A stretch of DNA of 64,000 nt from Globisporangium splendens. Lineage: Eukaryota; Oomycota; Peronosporomycetes; Pythiales; Pythiaceae. The translations under genes were made by a program, and so were the position numbers. The notes below the pieces were generated by a model that ran no database searches, had not been told where the DNA came from, and saw only the letters and a program-made list of their open reading frames with translations. The stretch covers positions 310,001 to 374,000 of the forward strand of contig VFIW01000020.1 of assembly GCA_006386115.1 (NCBI GenBank). Reading direction: 5' to 3'. This document shows positions 34,501-44,359 of this stretch, piece by piece. The stretch's first letter is position 1; each line of letters starts with the position of its first letter.

Positions 34501-37345
34501 GCTCCGTCGGACTCAGGATCTCACCACCAGAGAACACCTGAATGTACAAATGCACGGGCATCGAGTGCAAGACAGCCTCCCTTGAAAATACAATGCCACT
34601 GGAACGGTGGGATGCATCCCCCATATCCCTGGTCTCTTCCTCGTCGTCAATAGAGAGATCTGTGGTTTCGTCTCGTAGCTGCGCGTGATTGTTCTTTGCA
34701 TCATGCAGAAACGCCCAGAGGAACTTGTGGAAGACCTTGCAGCGATACATGACGCCGTACGCGAACCCAAGCGTGCGATACTGATGCGTGTGGATGCCGG
34801 ACTTGGCCTGATTCACAAAGCGACGGATTCGATAACTGATCTCAATCGGTGCTGGTTGTTCGCCGTCTTGAGATCCTGAATGATGTCTACTCTGATCCTG
34901 GGCGGAGCTTCCATCTACATCCAGTCGACGCTTCACTCTTCGTTGGTTATTATCACCTCTACCCGCTATCGCTGGAGTTCCATCATCGCCAACAGCCACC
35001 TCCGTAGCCCCAGCAGCAGAAGAGGAAGAAACCTTGGCAGCCTCACTTTCGTCATCGCTCTCGAGGGCGCGCAGCCGAATGACTTGGTTTCGCTCCGTGT
35101 TCTGGCGAACCCTTCGCAGTCGCTCATCGCGGCAGTAATTTTTCACAAACTGCTGGATGAACGCCTCGTCCTGTTCGAATCCGGGACACACAACGCATTT
35201 CAATGCGCGAAACTTGGTCGACACATTTTTCGCGGGCAGAGGCAACTGCAGCAGGCGCAGCGAGCCTTCGCGCTCCAGTTCTTCCGCGATCCGCGATATT
35301 GAGCGAGTATCCACCATTCCCACCGCCGCTACTGCCGCCGAGGTCACAGACACAAACGCACCTGGCTGCTGTTGTTGCTGTTGCTCCTGAGCGTCGATCG
35401 ACTCGGCAGCAGCCGCGACCTGTTTCTCCATTCCAAACACACTCGAGCGCAGTGACGATATCGAAATGACTTTCTCGAGCGCCAGCCGCTCCAAGATATG
35501 TTTGCGCCGTCTTGCACGCGTGCCGCGGACCTCTACGCCGCCACCAAACGCTCCTTTGAGTGTCGTACTGGCACGCAGCGTCTGTGGTGTATCCTTGTCT
35601 TGTTGCTGTTCTTTGTCTTTATGAGCCGTTCCTGTACCATGAGCTTCGTCCATGATGACGCTGCTATTGGTGTCATTGTTGCCATTCTCTGGCAGCCCTA
35701 GAGATGGCTCTAACAGGGCATTCGTCGCATTTTTCACGTCTGGGTTGGCAAACAGTCGAAATGCTTTGTTTTTCCCCAAAATGATCGTCTCGGCGCGGAG
35801 TCCGTAGGTGCCCGCGAGCATGCTCAACAGTTTATACGGCAACTTGCTGCCAGGTAATACAATCTGGTTGCGCATTTCCACAATCGTCGCGCCGTGATCG
35901 CCAGCTTCTTCTATCAGCGTGTAGATCTGCTGCAGCAGCCCCACTTCCATCGCAATGCCTCGCTGCGCTTGGGGTCCTATTGTCCCACCTGCCATCGCAC
36001 TGGCGGCAGTGGGCTTGTACCGGATGCAATTAAGGATCTTGGGCTCCATCGCGGCTTTCTTCGTCGGTCGCAGCACGGCCTGGAACAGCTCGAGTCGATA
36101 CGCGTCGTCCTTCTTAGCTTCCTGCAGGATGTGGCTGCGCAGGATCTCGAGCTGCCGCTTGTGCAGGTTCAGATCGCGCCCGAGGTCTGTAAGCACGCAG
36201 GAGCGCGACGGGAGCTTCTGCAGATACGCTTCGGCGGCAGCACACAGGATCTTCTTGCACGCGTCGTCCGACTCGAACTCGGCGGACGCGTCAAACATGT
36301 GCGGCGTGAACTCGAGAGCGAACCGCGGCAGGTGGACGATGTTCATGCGACGCATGGCCGGTCGCGCCACGATCATCATGCGCTTGACGACCAAGTGGTA
36401 CGACAGCAGTGTGTCGAGCGCATTGTGCAGCCGCTTGACTGTGCCGTCCGCAAACAGCGCCACGAGTTCCGTGGTCGACATGCCGCGTATCCGCGCGCGG
36501 CCAACAGCCTCCAGGATCTGCAGATGCTCGTCGCCCAGGTCTGCGAGAATGGCCTGGAACGGCGCATTCAGCGCGCGGAACCGCAGCTCCTGGCTCGCGA
36601 CGACAACCAGCGTGAGCGCGCCTTCGCCATGCGGACCGAGCGCATCGTCGAGCGTCATCGCGTCCAGCACCTCCATCGGTACAGTCGGGTCTGGAGTCGC
36701 ACTCTCGCATTCTGATATAACCACATCATGTGTCGGCTCTGGCTTGGAGGGTTCTTGATCGGGTGGCGCCAGTGTTGCTGGCGATGCGTCATTGTGTATG
36801 TTGTAGCTGTCTATTGTACGCGCATCATCGACTGACGCAACAACGTCCACGCTACCACTCACCTGCTCTCGCGGCATGGGCGTCGGCACACTGCGCTCTT
36901 CCATCTCCAGGTCTCTCTTCGCCAGACTACCGTTCATATGGGGGCTGGACATCGGTCGCTTGCGCTTCCTGCCCAGGAGTAGCGTTGGCGAGCCCACCAC
37001 GGCCGATGGCGACTGCTGTATCCGCTTTCGCACTCCGTCCACAGTATCCGCTCCCAGTCGCACCGCCAGTGGCACTGCATCTGCATTCTCAGCCTGTACA
37101 ACGGGAGAAGACGCTAACAATGCCGTCGGTCTGTAGACAAACTGCAGGACGCCGCGCATCTGCTGGCGCTTCAACAACTGCCACATGTGGCGTCGCAGAC
37201 CGCGGTCGTGCTGCGGGTCGATGGCCTCAAAGAGCGCGGACACCGCGACGCCCGCGCGGCCCTCGAGCGCGACGTGGTCCAGGAACTGCGCCATGAGCGT
37301 GCGCGGATGCCGCATGGGCGCTGCTGCTGAAGGCGCATGCGCCAT
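31508..37345 (-). CDS. GTF3C1: TFIIIC largest subunit-like (B-block-binding) protein
   Basis: A single intronless frame of 1945 residues from the ATG at 37345; a further in-frame ATG at 37456 would add 37 residues, but MAHAPSAAAPMRHP looks like the natural start. The N-terminus has a winged-helix-like segment (LMAQFLDHVALEGRAGVAVS, AIDPQHDRGLRRHMWQLL). Further winged-helix blocks follow (LIEEAGDHGATIVEMRNQIV), then SMPVHLYIQVFSGGEILSPT and FSNLLPLRFVFDTEADVDRY, which resemble the extended region of GTF3C1/Tfc3. Low-complexity linkers (Gln run, Ser/Thr/Gly runs, NDNYVNDQDDEE) separate the blocks. Role if correct: binds the internal B box of tRNA genes and recruits TFIIIB and Pol III. The similarity is architectural and patchy. 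Divergent from the RAI1-like gene. Confidence 0.7.
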   Translation of the reverse strand: MAHAPSAAAPMRHPRTLMAQFLDHVALEGRAGVAVSALFEAIDPQHDRGLRRHMWQLLKRQQMRGVLQFVYRPTALLASSPVVQAENADAVPLAVRLGADTVDGVRKRIQQSPSAVVGSPTLLLGRKRKRPMSSPHMNGSLAKRDLEMEERSVPTPMPREQVSGSVDVVASVDDARTIDSYNIHNDASPATLAPPDQEPSKPEPTHDVVISECESATPDPTVPMEVLDAMTLDDALGPHGEGALTLVVVASQELRFRALNAPFQAILADLGDEHLQILEAVGRARIRGMSTTELVALFADGTVKRLHNALDTLLSYHLVVKRMMIVARPAMRRMNIVHLPRFALEFTPHMFDASAEFESDDACKKILCAAAEAYLQKLPSRSCVLTDLGRDLNLHKRQLEILRSHILQEAKKDDAYRLELFQAVLRPTKKAAMEPKILNCIRYKPTAASAMAGGTIGPQAQRGIAMEVGLLQQIYTLIEEAGDHGATIVEMRNQIVLPGSKLPYKLLSMLAGTYGLRAETIILGKNKAFRLFANPDVKNATNALLEPSLGLPENGNNDTNSSVIMDEAHGTGTAHKDKEQQQDKDTPQTLRASTTLKGAFGGGVEVRGTRARRRKHILERLALEKVISISSLRSSVFGMEKQVAAAAESIDAQEQQQQQQPGAFVSVTSAAVAAVGMVDTRSISRIAEELEREGSLRLLQLPLPAKNVSTKFRALKCVVCPGFEQDEAFIQQFVKNYCRDERLRRVRQNTERNQVIRLRALESDDESEAAKVSSSSAAGATEVAVGDDGTPAIAGRGDNNQRRVKRRLDVDGSSAQDQSRHHSGSQDGEQPAPIEISYRIRRFVNQAKSGIHTHQYRTLGFAYGVMYRCKVFHKFLWAFLHDAKNNHAQLRDETTDLSIDDEEETRDMGDASHRSSGIVFSREAVLHSMPVHLYIQVFSGGEILSPTELAIVEDAVANKRFFHDLPDTLRDKIWSHESQRTAKVLGTLTDLELIHPHKIGMKSLIKILRTGYTDGRDGVLSRALKDNVLGGLFRLRSQTRIVLDDKNGDHVHFYPPGEQQAGGEPRKRVNELNELRLVGMTEKHYSFSNLLPLRFVFDTEADVDRYWEALECLCLEQMVMEVSKPKRNEPAVCEVPKPAKTRARRMLRILAWISKSRKPALKATANRSSAEENGKTAASKRVEKRNGIVSKTYTPRLKRRQTHSTKDTISGSAAVANTTDSEKADEEAYSKPHRAVQRRSTGAHAQASGTGSVENGDESKSNSLLWTEENERNLLSFFIENCKSRWKIAIPLGLQRESEQIAFRNPSISRTGFGLVTIARKLGKRRIDVKKRLKEKLTEPAAKLLFENAKRETTLREHPGGIFDEEVTILQSARLTALFRRAVMMVVSPQEEYHPLVAEELISFWTAQEIRLVWRYLWLKNWIVRATEKEKVRGYTTSQRLQDFLKLTTLSYPLWLFRQAAEQESMIRSTLEEITTSSSHSGVYGVVANGHHPKERGTDVPNSTDQLFEAEFPTNATPGQCALELACQVMGTCTLTATHCPHGNPGDDNDVSDNGHASDERSSSQNKVSSHKRNLRFLNYKSLKGSGSGFAAHLAKHVHFKKPSVLIDNWHVDTQLNAVTLEDKEQMRNLEAFSTASDEDNDGLGTIAFLPFKKRRKSQDVLERAVMHYVQASGEAGITLAEVVHKLHNHHLSIDNNDNYVNDQDDEELRSVAAATVGRCLNTLVDDGALLCVNAYFDQRFIVKDHGDVWLLRPFSLVTSSGSTTGSTNGTSNTSPNAVKSRVVFEGEKDTLSFPWLKMDGSTNYKFLFSIQRKLLSLILMAPGITEQSVYLRMDKLLTLQDTREALALLVEEGLVYVRGTTSGSTTSRLSLFSKSHKRRRADSEDAPVTSSTGGTRVVNLVGNVLNFDRETFVVHYFPHLECIQRFGSIVQDYQNEVTEFHRTP

Positions 37346-37763
37346 CTCTTCCCTTCCCTCCCTCCAGGTTGAGCTGTTGGTTCCCAGAATTACGCCGACA
37401 GATAAAAATGGGTATGACAAAGTGTCCCTTGTGGGGAGAATAGATAAGGGACACATCCCGAATTAGAGCCTGCATTTTTGACCTGAGTGGTGCACACTCC
37501 GATTCGGACTATCTTCTGTGTGGACGCGTTTGGAAGCCCCGTGATCCACGTTCAGCTCCGAGTACATGCTGCCAGCTCAATTCTGCTGCACCAGACATTC
37601 TTCCTGAACTCGCAGTCGCAATTTCAACTTTGCACAGCAAAAAATCATCCTGGAAAATGACTCTCGTCTGCACTGGTCACTAAAATGAGGATAATGTCAC
37701 TAAATCGAATCATCATGTGACAACAGCAGCGAAATGCGAAATGCCACAAAAACCACCTTTAGC
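37346..37763. promoter_or_regulatory. divergent promoter of the TFIIIC-like and RAI1-like genes
   Basis: 418 bp between two start codons. No repeat or distinctive box noted beyond an A-rich patch near 37640. Confidence 0.35.
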
Positions 37764-39465
37764 ATGAACGAGCATGCGCCGCGACCGAACAAGCGACCGC
37801 GGCGCGACGAGACCCGGGAGCGCAAGCGCGTCACGCCCTCAGGACGAAGCAGCAGAGGTACTCAGCGAGAGCCGTCCGGCAGGGCTTTCCACTACCGCGT
37901 CCCGCGTGCCGACGACCTGCTGCGTCAAGAGCCGCGCTGCTCGCTCTCCAAGGTGGGAAGGAGCAATCAGCACAACCACACGAACGTCACCTCAATGACC
38001 TGACTATCAGTACGATGCGATCTATGCGTGTGTGTGCGTCTATACGCTTCTTTTTGATTGATTGTAGCCTACAGAGATCGGATACTTTAGCAAGTATTCC
38101 ACCAGTGACGTGCGCTTTGACCGCTCGAACCTGGTGAGAGCCGCTTTCCTACCGAGTTGGAGCTATATTGACGACTGACGCTTACTGATACTACTTGCCT
38201 TGTTTGTATGTGATTGCACGCGCAGCTGCGGTATAAGGAGCCAAAGATTGGCTCGAACCTGCTGCATGGCATCGAGACCTACGTCCCGAAAGAAGAGCAG
38301 CATCCGGACGCGCATCCCGCGCCGATCGCACCGATTCTCGCTGCGCTCGAGCACTTTCAGGGCAATCGGACGGATGTGGCAGCTCCGCATTTTGTCACGT
38401 TCCGAAACAACCTCAACAAGATCATGGGGGTACGTCTCTTGATATGCGGTTTGTTGGATACTTTTGCGATAGGTAATCAGCAATTAACTCTCGTTTATCT
38501 TTTTGGATCGCGCGGGCACCCGGCTGTATGGCTGTCAGACACCATACAATTCGTCGAGCGAGTGGACGTTCCTCGCGGAAAAGCGAAATGGCTGCGTGTA
38601 CCTGGACGTGCGCCGAACGCAAAGCGACCTGGATGCTGCGAACCGCGGCGTGCACGAGAACCAGCGACACGGTGCCTACGCTGGTCGACAATTTGAGATT
38701 GCGTCCACCCATGCAAAGCAGAGCGAGCATGACGGCGAAGGTAGCAGCAGTCAACCAAGTGGAGAGCGCGTCGTGAATGAAGACGAGGAATACTGCGGAC
38801 TCTTTGCGTCCACGCTGGTGGGCAAGCGGCTGGTCATCGCCGCCGAGATCGACTGCCTCGATGGCTCAAAGGACAACTACGTCGAGCTGAAAACCTTTCG
38901 CGTGCTGCAGCGCGAGAAGGATCAGTTCGTGTTCGAGCGGTTCAAACTGCTGGCGTTCTGGATCCAGTCGTTCATTGTCGGCATCCCCAAGATCGTGTGC
39001 GGCTTCCGCAACGACGACTTTGAGCTCTGCAAGCTGCAAACCTTCAAGACCGTCGAGATCCCGTCCTTCTGCCGCAAATACTGGGTGCGTATGTGCATGT
39101 TTTCGTGATGGCAACAGACAAGAATGAAAGAAAATCCAGACAGTGCTTATTTATTTGCAGCAGCCAACTCCTAACGCCATGCGTATCGTATGCTATGCTC
39201 ACAGAGTCCAACTGCGTGCCTCAACTTCACGAGCAGCTTTCTTGACTGGGTGTACGCCACCGCGCAGGAAGAGCGCGTGTATCAACTGACATACGCGCCG
39301 CGGCAGCACGTCATCCACATGACGGAGCTGTCCACGGAAGCGCAATCATCCATTTCGCCTTCGTTCCTCCCCACGCAAGTGGGTGCATCCTCCACCAGCG
39401 GCATCCCCATTATTGAAGCACCAGGCGAGAAGCTCGAAAGCTGCTTCGACGAACATGCGTCCTGA
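37764..39465 (+). CDS. RAI1: RAI1/DXO-family decapping nuclease
   Basis: Five exons, 37764-37952, 38068-38133, 38226-38429, 38539-39084 and 39205-39465, 421 residues. All introns are phase 0. The family series is complete: EIGYFSKYSTSDVRFDRSN (start of the fold), LRYKEPKIGSNLLHGI, FVTFRNNLNKIMG followed by TPYNSSSEWTF, the metal-binding VIAAEIDCLD and NYVELKTFR, and KLLAFWIQSFIVGIPKIVCG-FRNDD. Glu and Asp of EIDC and Glu/Lys of ELK are the catalytic metal ligands. Known role: removing incomplete or non-canonical caps (pppRNA, NAD caps) and assisting nuclear 5'-3' exonuclease. A basic N-terminal tail (NKRPRRDETRERKR) is a likely nuclear localisation signal. Confidence 0.92.
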
Positions 39466-40361
39466 TTTTTTTGATTTGCTTCTTCGTCCCAGGTGGAAAA
39501 CCCATTAACCCATTCCCAGTGGGTGGCTTTTCTTTTTACGGTTTTGCACCTGCTGGTTCTATGAACCCATCTGTTGTGCCATTGTTGGGAAAAGTCGGAA
39601 ATGTCTCCTCCTCTCGCGTTCAAAGTATAGCATAGTAAAGGTTTTGGTGCGTAGACAGCGCAATGCGAGGGTGTGGTGTTGCATAGAAAACAGGTTCATG
39701 GATAAGTTATAAGGGGTAGGGATCTGTGCCATCCGCCGTTTCGGTATAAAGTATGCGAGGACTGGGAATGTTTATCCCCCTGCACAACACATCTTGTGTG
39801 GAGGCTATCCCTTGTTCATCAATCATCCCTTAACTCAGTACACAGCGTACTGATCAAGTTGCACTGTCGTAAAATCACAGGAACAAATGCACAGCAAAGG
39901 GAAATGGACCTGATTTATAATACTGATATATAGTAGTTTTCGAAAAACGATCTTTGGCCGACCTGGATCTTCTAGGCTCACATGAGCCTGATTTACGGCT
40001 TGCTCCTTTACATCTCTCTTTACAACATCTATAGTGAGTAACGAACCCAAATCAACGCCTTCTCGTAATGCTCATTACCCTTCATACATCCAATGTAAAC
40101 GTTTCTAGCGTTTATCCCGGGCGGCAGCTAGAGCAGAATCGCCACGGCTGGCTATCTGGCGCCATCGCGCTTTGCAACAGTAACGACACTACGCACACTC
40201 GCTCTATGCTCGCTCTCGCTCTGTTGTCGTGGAAATGTACCCCTTTCTCCCGAGCGTAACCCGCGTTGGTCGTGCGCACACTCGTCTGTGGTCTTCATTC
40301 CCGAATCTTCCCCGCCGCACACAACAGCAGAGACAGATTACAGCTCCCAAAGCAGCAAAAG
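39466..40361. other. intergenic region upstream of the EGF-like gene
   Basis: About 900 bp, no gene supported. The last 250 bp carry repeated CGCTC motifs (CTCGCTCTATGCTCGCTCTCG near 40200) and are probably the promoter of the following gene. Confidence 0.35.
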
Positions 40362-41408
40362 ATGCACGCCTTTAAGCTCTGCGCCACGCTCGCGCTCGCC
40401 GCGCTTTATCAGGCCGAGGCCATCCGCATGATCAACTTCTCGTCCAAGGTGGCCACCGCGACCGAAGACACCGACCGCCCGGGCATCTGCAAGGACACAA
40501 CCGAGTGCTCGTCGGGCTACGAATGCACGGCGCTCCAGACGACCCGTGATGCGACGGTTGCTGTCAAGCAGTGCCTGCCAAAGGCCGTCGAGTCGGACGT
40601 GTGCGCCGGCCAGTACGCCGGTCTCTGCCCAACGTTCTCGTCGTGGAAGTCGCCATACAACCAGATCTCGAGCGTGTGCACGTACATGACGGCCGACAAC
40701 TGTGCCAAGGACACGTCGGCCAAGAGTGTCAAGGGTGAGCTCATGTGTGTCGCCGGCGCGCAGGACCACGACGGTAACGAGATCGAAGTGATCTACGGCT
40801 GCGTCGACTACGACCCAAAGAACAAGAAGCTGCTCTTTGGTGACTCGGACAAGTCGTTCAAGCTCTCTAAGACCCTCGACACGGCCGCCGCACTCACTGA
40901 CAGCTGCTTGAACACCAACGCGAACAGTACGTCTGGTCTTCTCTGCTCGGGCCAAGGAACGTGCTTGCCAACCACCATCGCGTCGCTCGAGTACACGTGC
41001 AAGTGCAACGTCGGTTACTCTGGCAACTACTGTGACAAGGTCGAATCGAACAAGTGCGCATTGCCTGGCCAGTGTGCCACGGGTGTGTGCAACCTCACGA
41101 CCAAGGAATGTGAATGTGCGGCCGGTACCACGGGTAACCAGTGCTCTGAATGTGATTCCACCTCCTCGAAGGCGTGTAACTCGAAGGGAACGTGCTCGAA
41201 CACCACGTGCGTGTGCAACGACGGATGGGAGGGCCTCCAGTGCACCAAGCAAGTGAAGAAGACGACGGTCAAGTCTACTGTCAACTCGACCGCTTCGTCC
41301 TCGAACTCGACGGCTGCCGCCACCAGCGGTGCGGCCCCTGCCTCGAACGCGATCACGCCACTCATGTTCGCGATCGCCTCGGTGCTCATCGCCGCCGTGG
41401 TGAACTAA
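40362..41408 (+). CDS. secreted cysteine-rich EGF-like protein, probably GPI-anchored
   Basis: Single exon, 348 residues. An N-terminal signal peptide (MHAFKLCATLALAALYQAEA) is followed by a cysteine-rich N-domain (GICKDTTECSSGYECTAL, then further paired cysteines) and three EGF-like modules: CSGQGTCLP...YTCKCNVGYSGNYC, CALPGQCATGVCN...CECAAGTTGNQC, and CNSKGTCSNTTCVCNDGWEG. A Ser/Thr/Asn-rich stalk with N-glycosylation sites (NSTASSSNST) leads to a small-residue site (SGAAPASNA) and a hydrophobic tail (ITPLMFAIASVLIAAVVN), the pattern for GPI attachment. The surface role (adhesion or host contact) is inferred. Strong codon bias with a C-ending preference suggests high expression. Confidence 0.88.
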   Translation: MHAFKLCATLALAALYQAEAIRMINFSSKVATATEDTDRPGICKDTTECSSGYECTALQTTRDATVAVKQCLPKAVESDVCAGQYAGLCPTFSSWKSPYNQISSVCTYMTADNCAKDTSAKSVKGELMCVAGAQDHDGNEIEVIYGCVDYDPKNKKLLFGDSDKSFKLSKTLDTAAALTDSCLNTNANSTSGLLCSGQGTCLPTTIASLEYTCKCNVGYSGNYCDKVESNKCALPGQCATGVCNLTTKECECAAGTTGNQCSECDSTSSKACNSKGTCSNTTCVCNDGWEGLQCTKQVKKTTVKSTVNSTASSSNSTAAATSGAAPASNAITPLMFAIASVLIAAVVN

Positions 41409-44245
41409 GCAAAGAGCACTTTCGCGGCCCCCTCGGTTCGTCTTAATGCAGCAGTCTTCGGAGGTCCATTTTTGTTTACTTTTTTGCTCAACGACGTGCT
41501 TTGATATGGAATTGGCTTTCCGAAGTGGGGGCCTCCCCGACCCTCTATCTTGCTTTTTTTCCATCCTTTTGTTGATTGTAAGTATCATGAAACAGTAGCA
41601 ACCGAGTAGGAGACAATATTTCTCCAAGTACACTCAGCACTCTCATACAATAGACATCTTCACCTGCACTCGTTTTGCTTCTCCTCATTCGCTTCCGTCA
41701 GCTCAGTCAGTCAACTGTCTGGTGTATGCTGGTTGTATTGCCATCACCTCCCGAGCCAACGTCCTGACATCACGGCATCAGTTTCCACCATCGCGCGCCA
41801 CACCGGCAGACGATCTACAGAAAAGGGATTTTATCCAAGCTCCACACCGCGACGTTGTGTCGTACTTTGACATCCAGCGTTTGCTGCTTTGCGGGACCAC
41901 GCCGTTGCCTCAAAAGCAAACAGTAAAATGACTCGCAACTTGATGAAGCAGAGCTACAAAGTCAAAGGAACAAATGAGAGAACTAGGATCCGTAGGGAAG
42001 CAGTCGCCGTCCCTCGTTCATTTCGCGATCGACCCAGTTTCATCCACTCAAGAAAAGTGCACCAACGCAGCCAAGAGATCAAGATCCCGTTCATCCGTCT
42101 ACACCAGCGTACCCCAAGTTTGATGACGGCGTAGGAGGAGAAGTGAATGCAATGGCAGTGCTAAGCGATGGTAGCGACCCAGAATGCGATTGTCGAAAGT
42201 TAAGCGGGTGTTTAGAAGATCCCAAAGTCTCGCTTCGTTACAAGTTGCGCAACAGGCCGAGGTGGAACACAGCCGCCACGGTCCATGGCGAGGAAGACTT
42301 TGGCTTGACGACCAAGCTGCTGGGAACAATGGACAATCCCTGTATCCAGCGGCGATGGAGTTGGAGGGAGATGCGAGCTCGTTCTCGCTTCCTCCCTCCT
42401 TCACTCGATCGACTCGGAAAATGAATCCAAAGGCAGTGCGTAGGCAGTGGGTGATCGTTGAGGCAACAGGATTTCACTCGACTCGGCTAGATTCTTGCCT
42501 ATCATCGGTGGCTACCAGTACCATGAAGAGTCCTCATCCGAGTGCCACGCCTGTCTCTGCTTCAATCATGTGCGCATTGACTCACGTCTGATGTCGGTGC
42601 TCGTTACATTCGAATTCAAAGCTCCAATCCGTAACAGTGTCACCACCAAACGGCCATCTTTGTTCTTTCGAGGGAGAATGCAGACGCGAGGCTCACTTGC
42701 ATATGCGCTATTTTCCTCTCAGCATCGGATATTGTGACGGAGCGAGAGGAGTGCAAGCTTAACGGGAGCATGTCTTTGCCGCCTACTGGACGCAGGGAGA
42801 GGAGCTGCGTCTTGCATGGCTTGTGGAAGGTATTTTCTTTCGAAGAAAGCGATTGCTGTGTCCATGAGTCAGCCAAAGTCAACACAAAACGATAGACAAG
42901 TGATCCGAGATGTGCCAAGTCGATCGGGGACTTTCCTTTATCAAAGGAAATAGAAAGCGGATTGCAGCCCCAACAGCACGCAGACCTCAGCGTCTGTCTC
43001 CGCAGCGTTGGTCAAAACTCATCTCAGTCCATTTCAACGAGACACGTATGCGCTCTGCATACAAAAAGCAAATGCACCTTAATCTGAAATGGATCCTCGA
43101 ACTTTCGTCACAGTGTAGATACTGTATAACTCAGAGAATCGTGGCCCCAGAAATGAAACACACGACTTGAACAACGTCTGCGTGTCGCCGTGGCTTTGGG
43201 TCTCACATCCACCTCAGTCGAAGTTCAGCACCTGCCTCGTTTTTCTTCCAAGATGCACCGAAGGAACAGTGCAATGTGGGACCAACCTCGCGTCTTTCTC
43301 GTTTAGCATCACGTCTGCGCTGACATGTCAACAAACACCTGGAAGTTGGCAAAGATTGACTGCATTTCTAGAGTTTTTAGTGACAGGAAGCAGCCGTTTA
43401 AGTTGACAAAAGCTCCCACGACTTGCATACGAGACACCGCAGATTGCTTACCACCACCATTGCAGCGTAACGTCGCCATCCACTTCTCTCCCCCCTCCCT
43501 CTCACAGATCACCTGTTTTCCGTTCCTGGTTGCTTCTTATTTAAAGGCGAACGTTGCCGATTCAGATTCGTTTGGAATACACACTCGAGTCGCTTGCAGT
43601 GGCGTGCAAAAAGCCAGAAAGCGCGGTGGGCTCGTCAACGGCACATTTTTCTTTCCAGACGCTTTCCTTACACCTCTTTTCGACTTGGTGAACACCAACG
43701 TGAGGCAAACGTGCGGCTCACATTCAAGAACAAAGCGTTTTCGGTCGGATTCTGTCCTGCTTCGCTCTTTCGCAAACTCTTTGACGCTCCCACCACTCAT
43801 AGCCCTACGCCAAACCGCCTACATGGCTGTGTAAAACATTGTTCTTCGAGATTCCGCCCGTTATCTTGGCATGATTTTAAAGTGGAAAAGTGCCGCCAAA
43901 TGTGCCGACAGAATAGATAACCACGCAAACGAAAGCGTGGAAAGAAAAGTGCCTGTAACGAGGTGAAACTCCTCAGCAAGCCACATGCTTTGGCCAAGAG
44001 AGCAGGGTGAGAGGGGGCGAGCCGTCCACATACATAAACTCACCAGACTCGTCCAATCCGCAGCAACTGAGCGACAGCCTCTGTCCATGTGCACTCCCAT
44101 CTCCCTCCTTCACTCGAAGGTCGAGTGCTGTTTCACCGACAGCAGCCGAGAAAAAAAAAAAAAAAGGAAAACCCGGGTTTCAGAGCGCACTTCAAGAGGA
44201 CGCCAGGAGATCAAAGAGCACAACCTTGATTTGGCATCTGGATAA
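41409..44245. other. 2.8-kb region between the EGF-like gene and the receptor array
   Basis: No intact gene. A degraded coding-like stretch lies at 41930-42590. The remainder, 42600-44245, shows only short open frames; a poly-A run (14 A) is at 44151-44164 upstream of receptor copy 1. Confidence 0.4.
41930..42590 (+). pseudogene. possible gene relic, Ser/Arg-rich, frameshifted
   Basis: Protein-like composition continues across three frames: SKEQMRELGSVGKQSPSLVH and KRSRSRSSVYTSVP, then PKFDDGVGGEVNAMAVLSDG, then FRRSQSLASLQVAQQAEVEH and AAMELEGDASSFSLPPSFT. None is open end to end, and no standard intron links them. No family recognised. It could equally be a multi-exon gene with unusual splice sites, or chance. 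Confidence 0.25.
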
Positions 44246-44359
44246 AAGAGAACAGAAGACAAGCCACCAATCAGAATTAGCTCCAACGAGATCGCTGCTA
44301 AAACGTCAGCCAAACACCACATCCCAACCTGGACCTCAAAGTTCTACACGTACGCGATC

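Noticed and set aside
40338..41633. 431-codon open frame antisense to the EGF-like gene
   Set aside because: Arg/Gly-rich composition caused by codon bias on the other strand; no domain visible.
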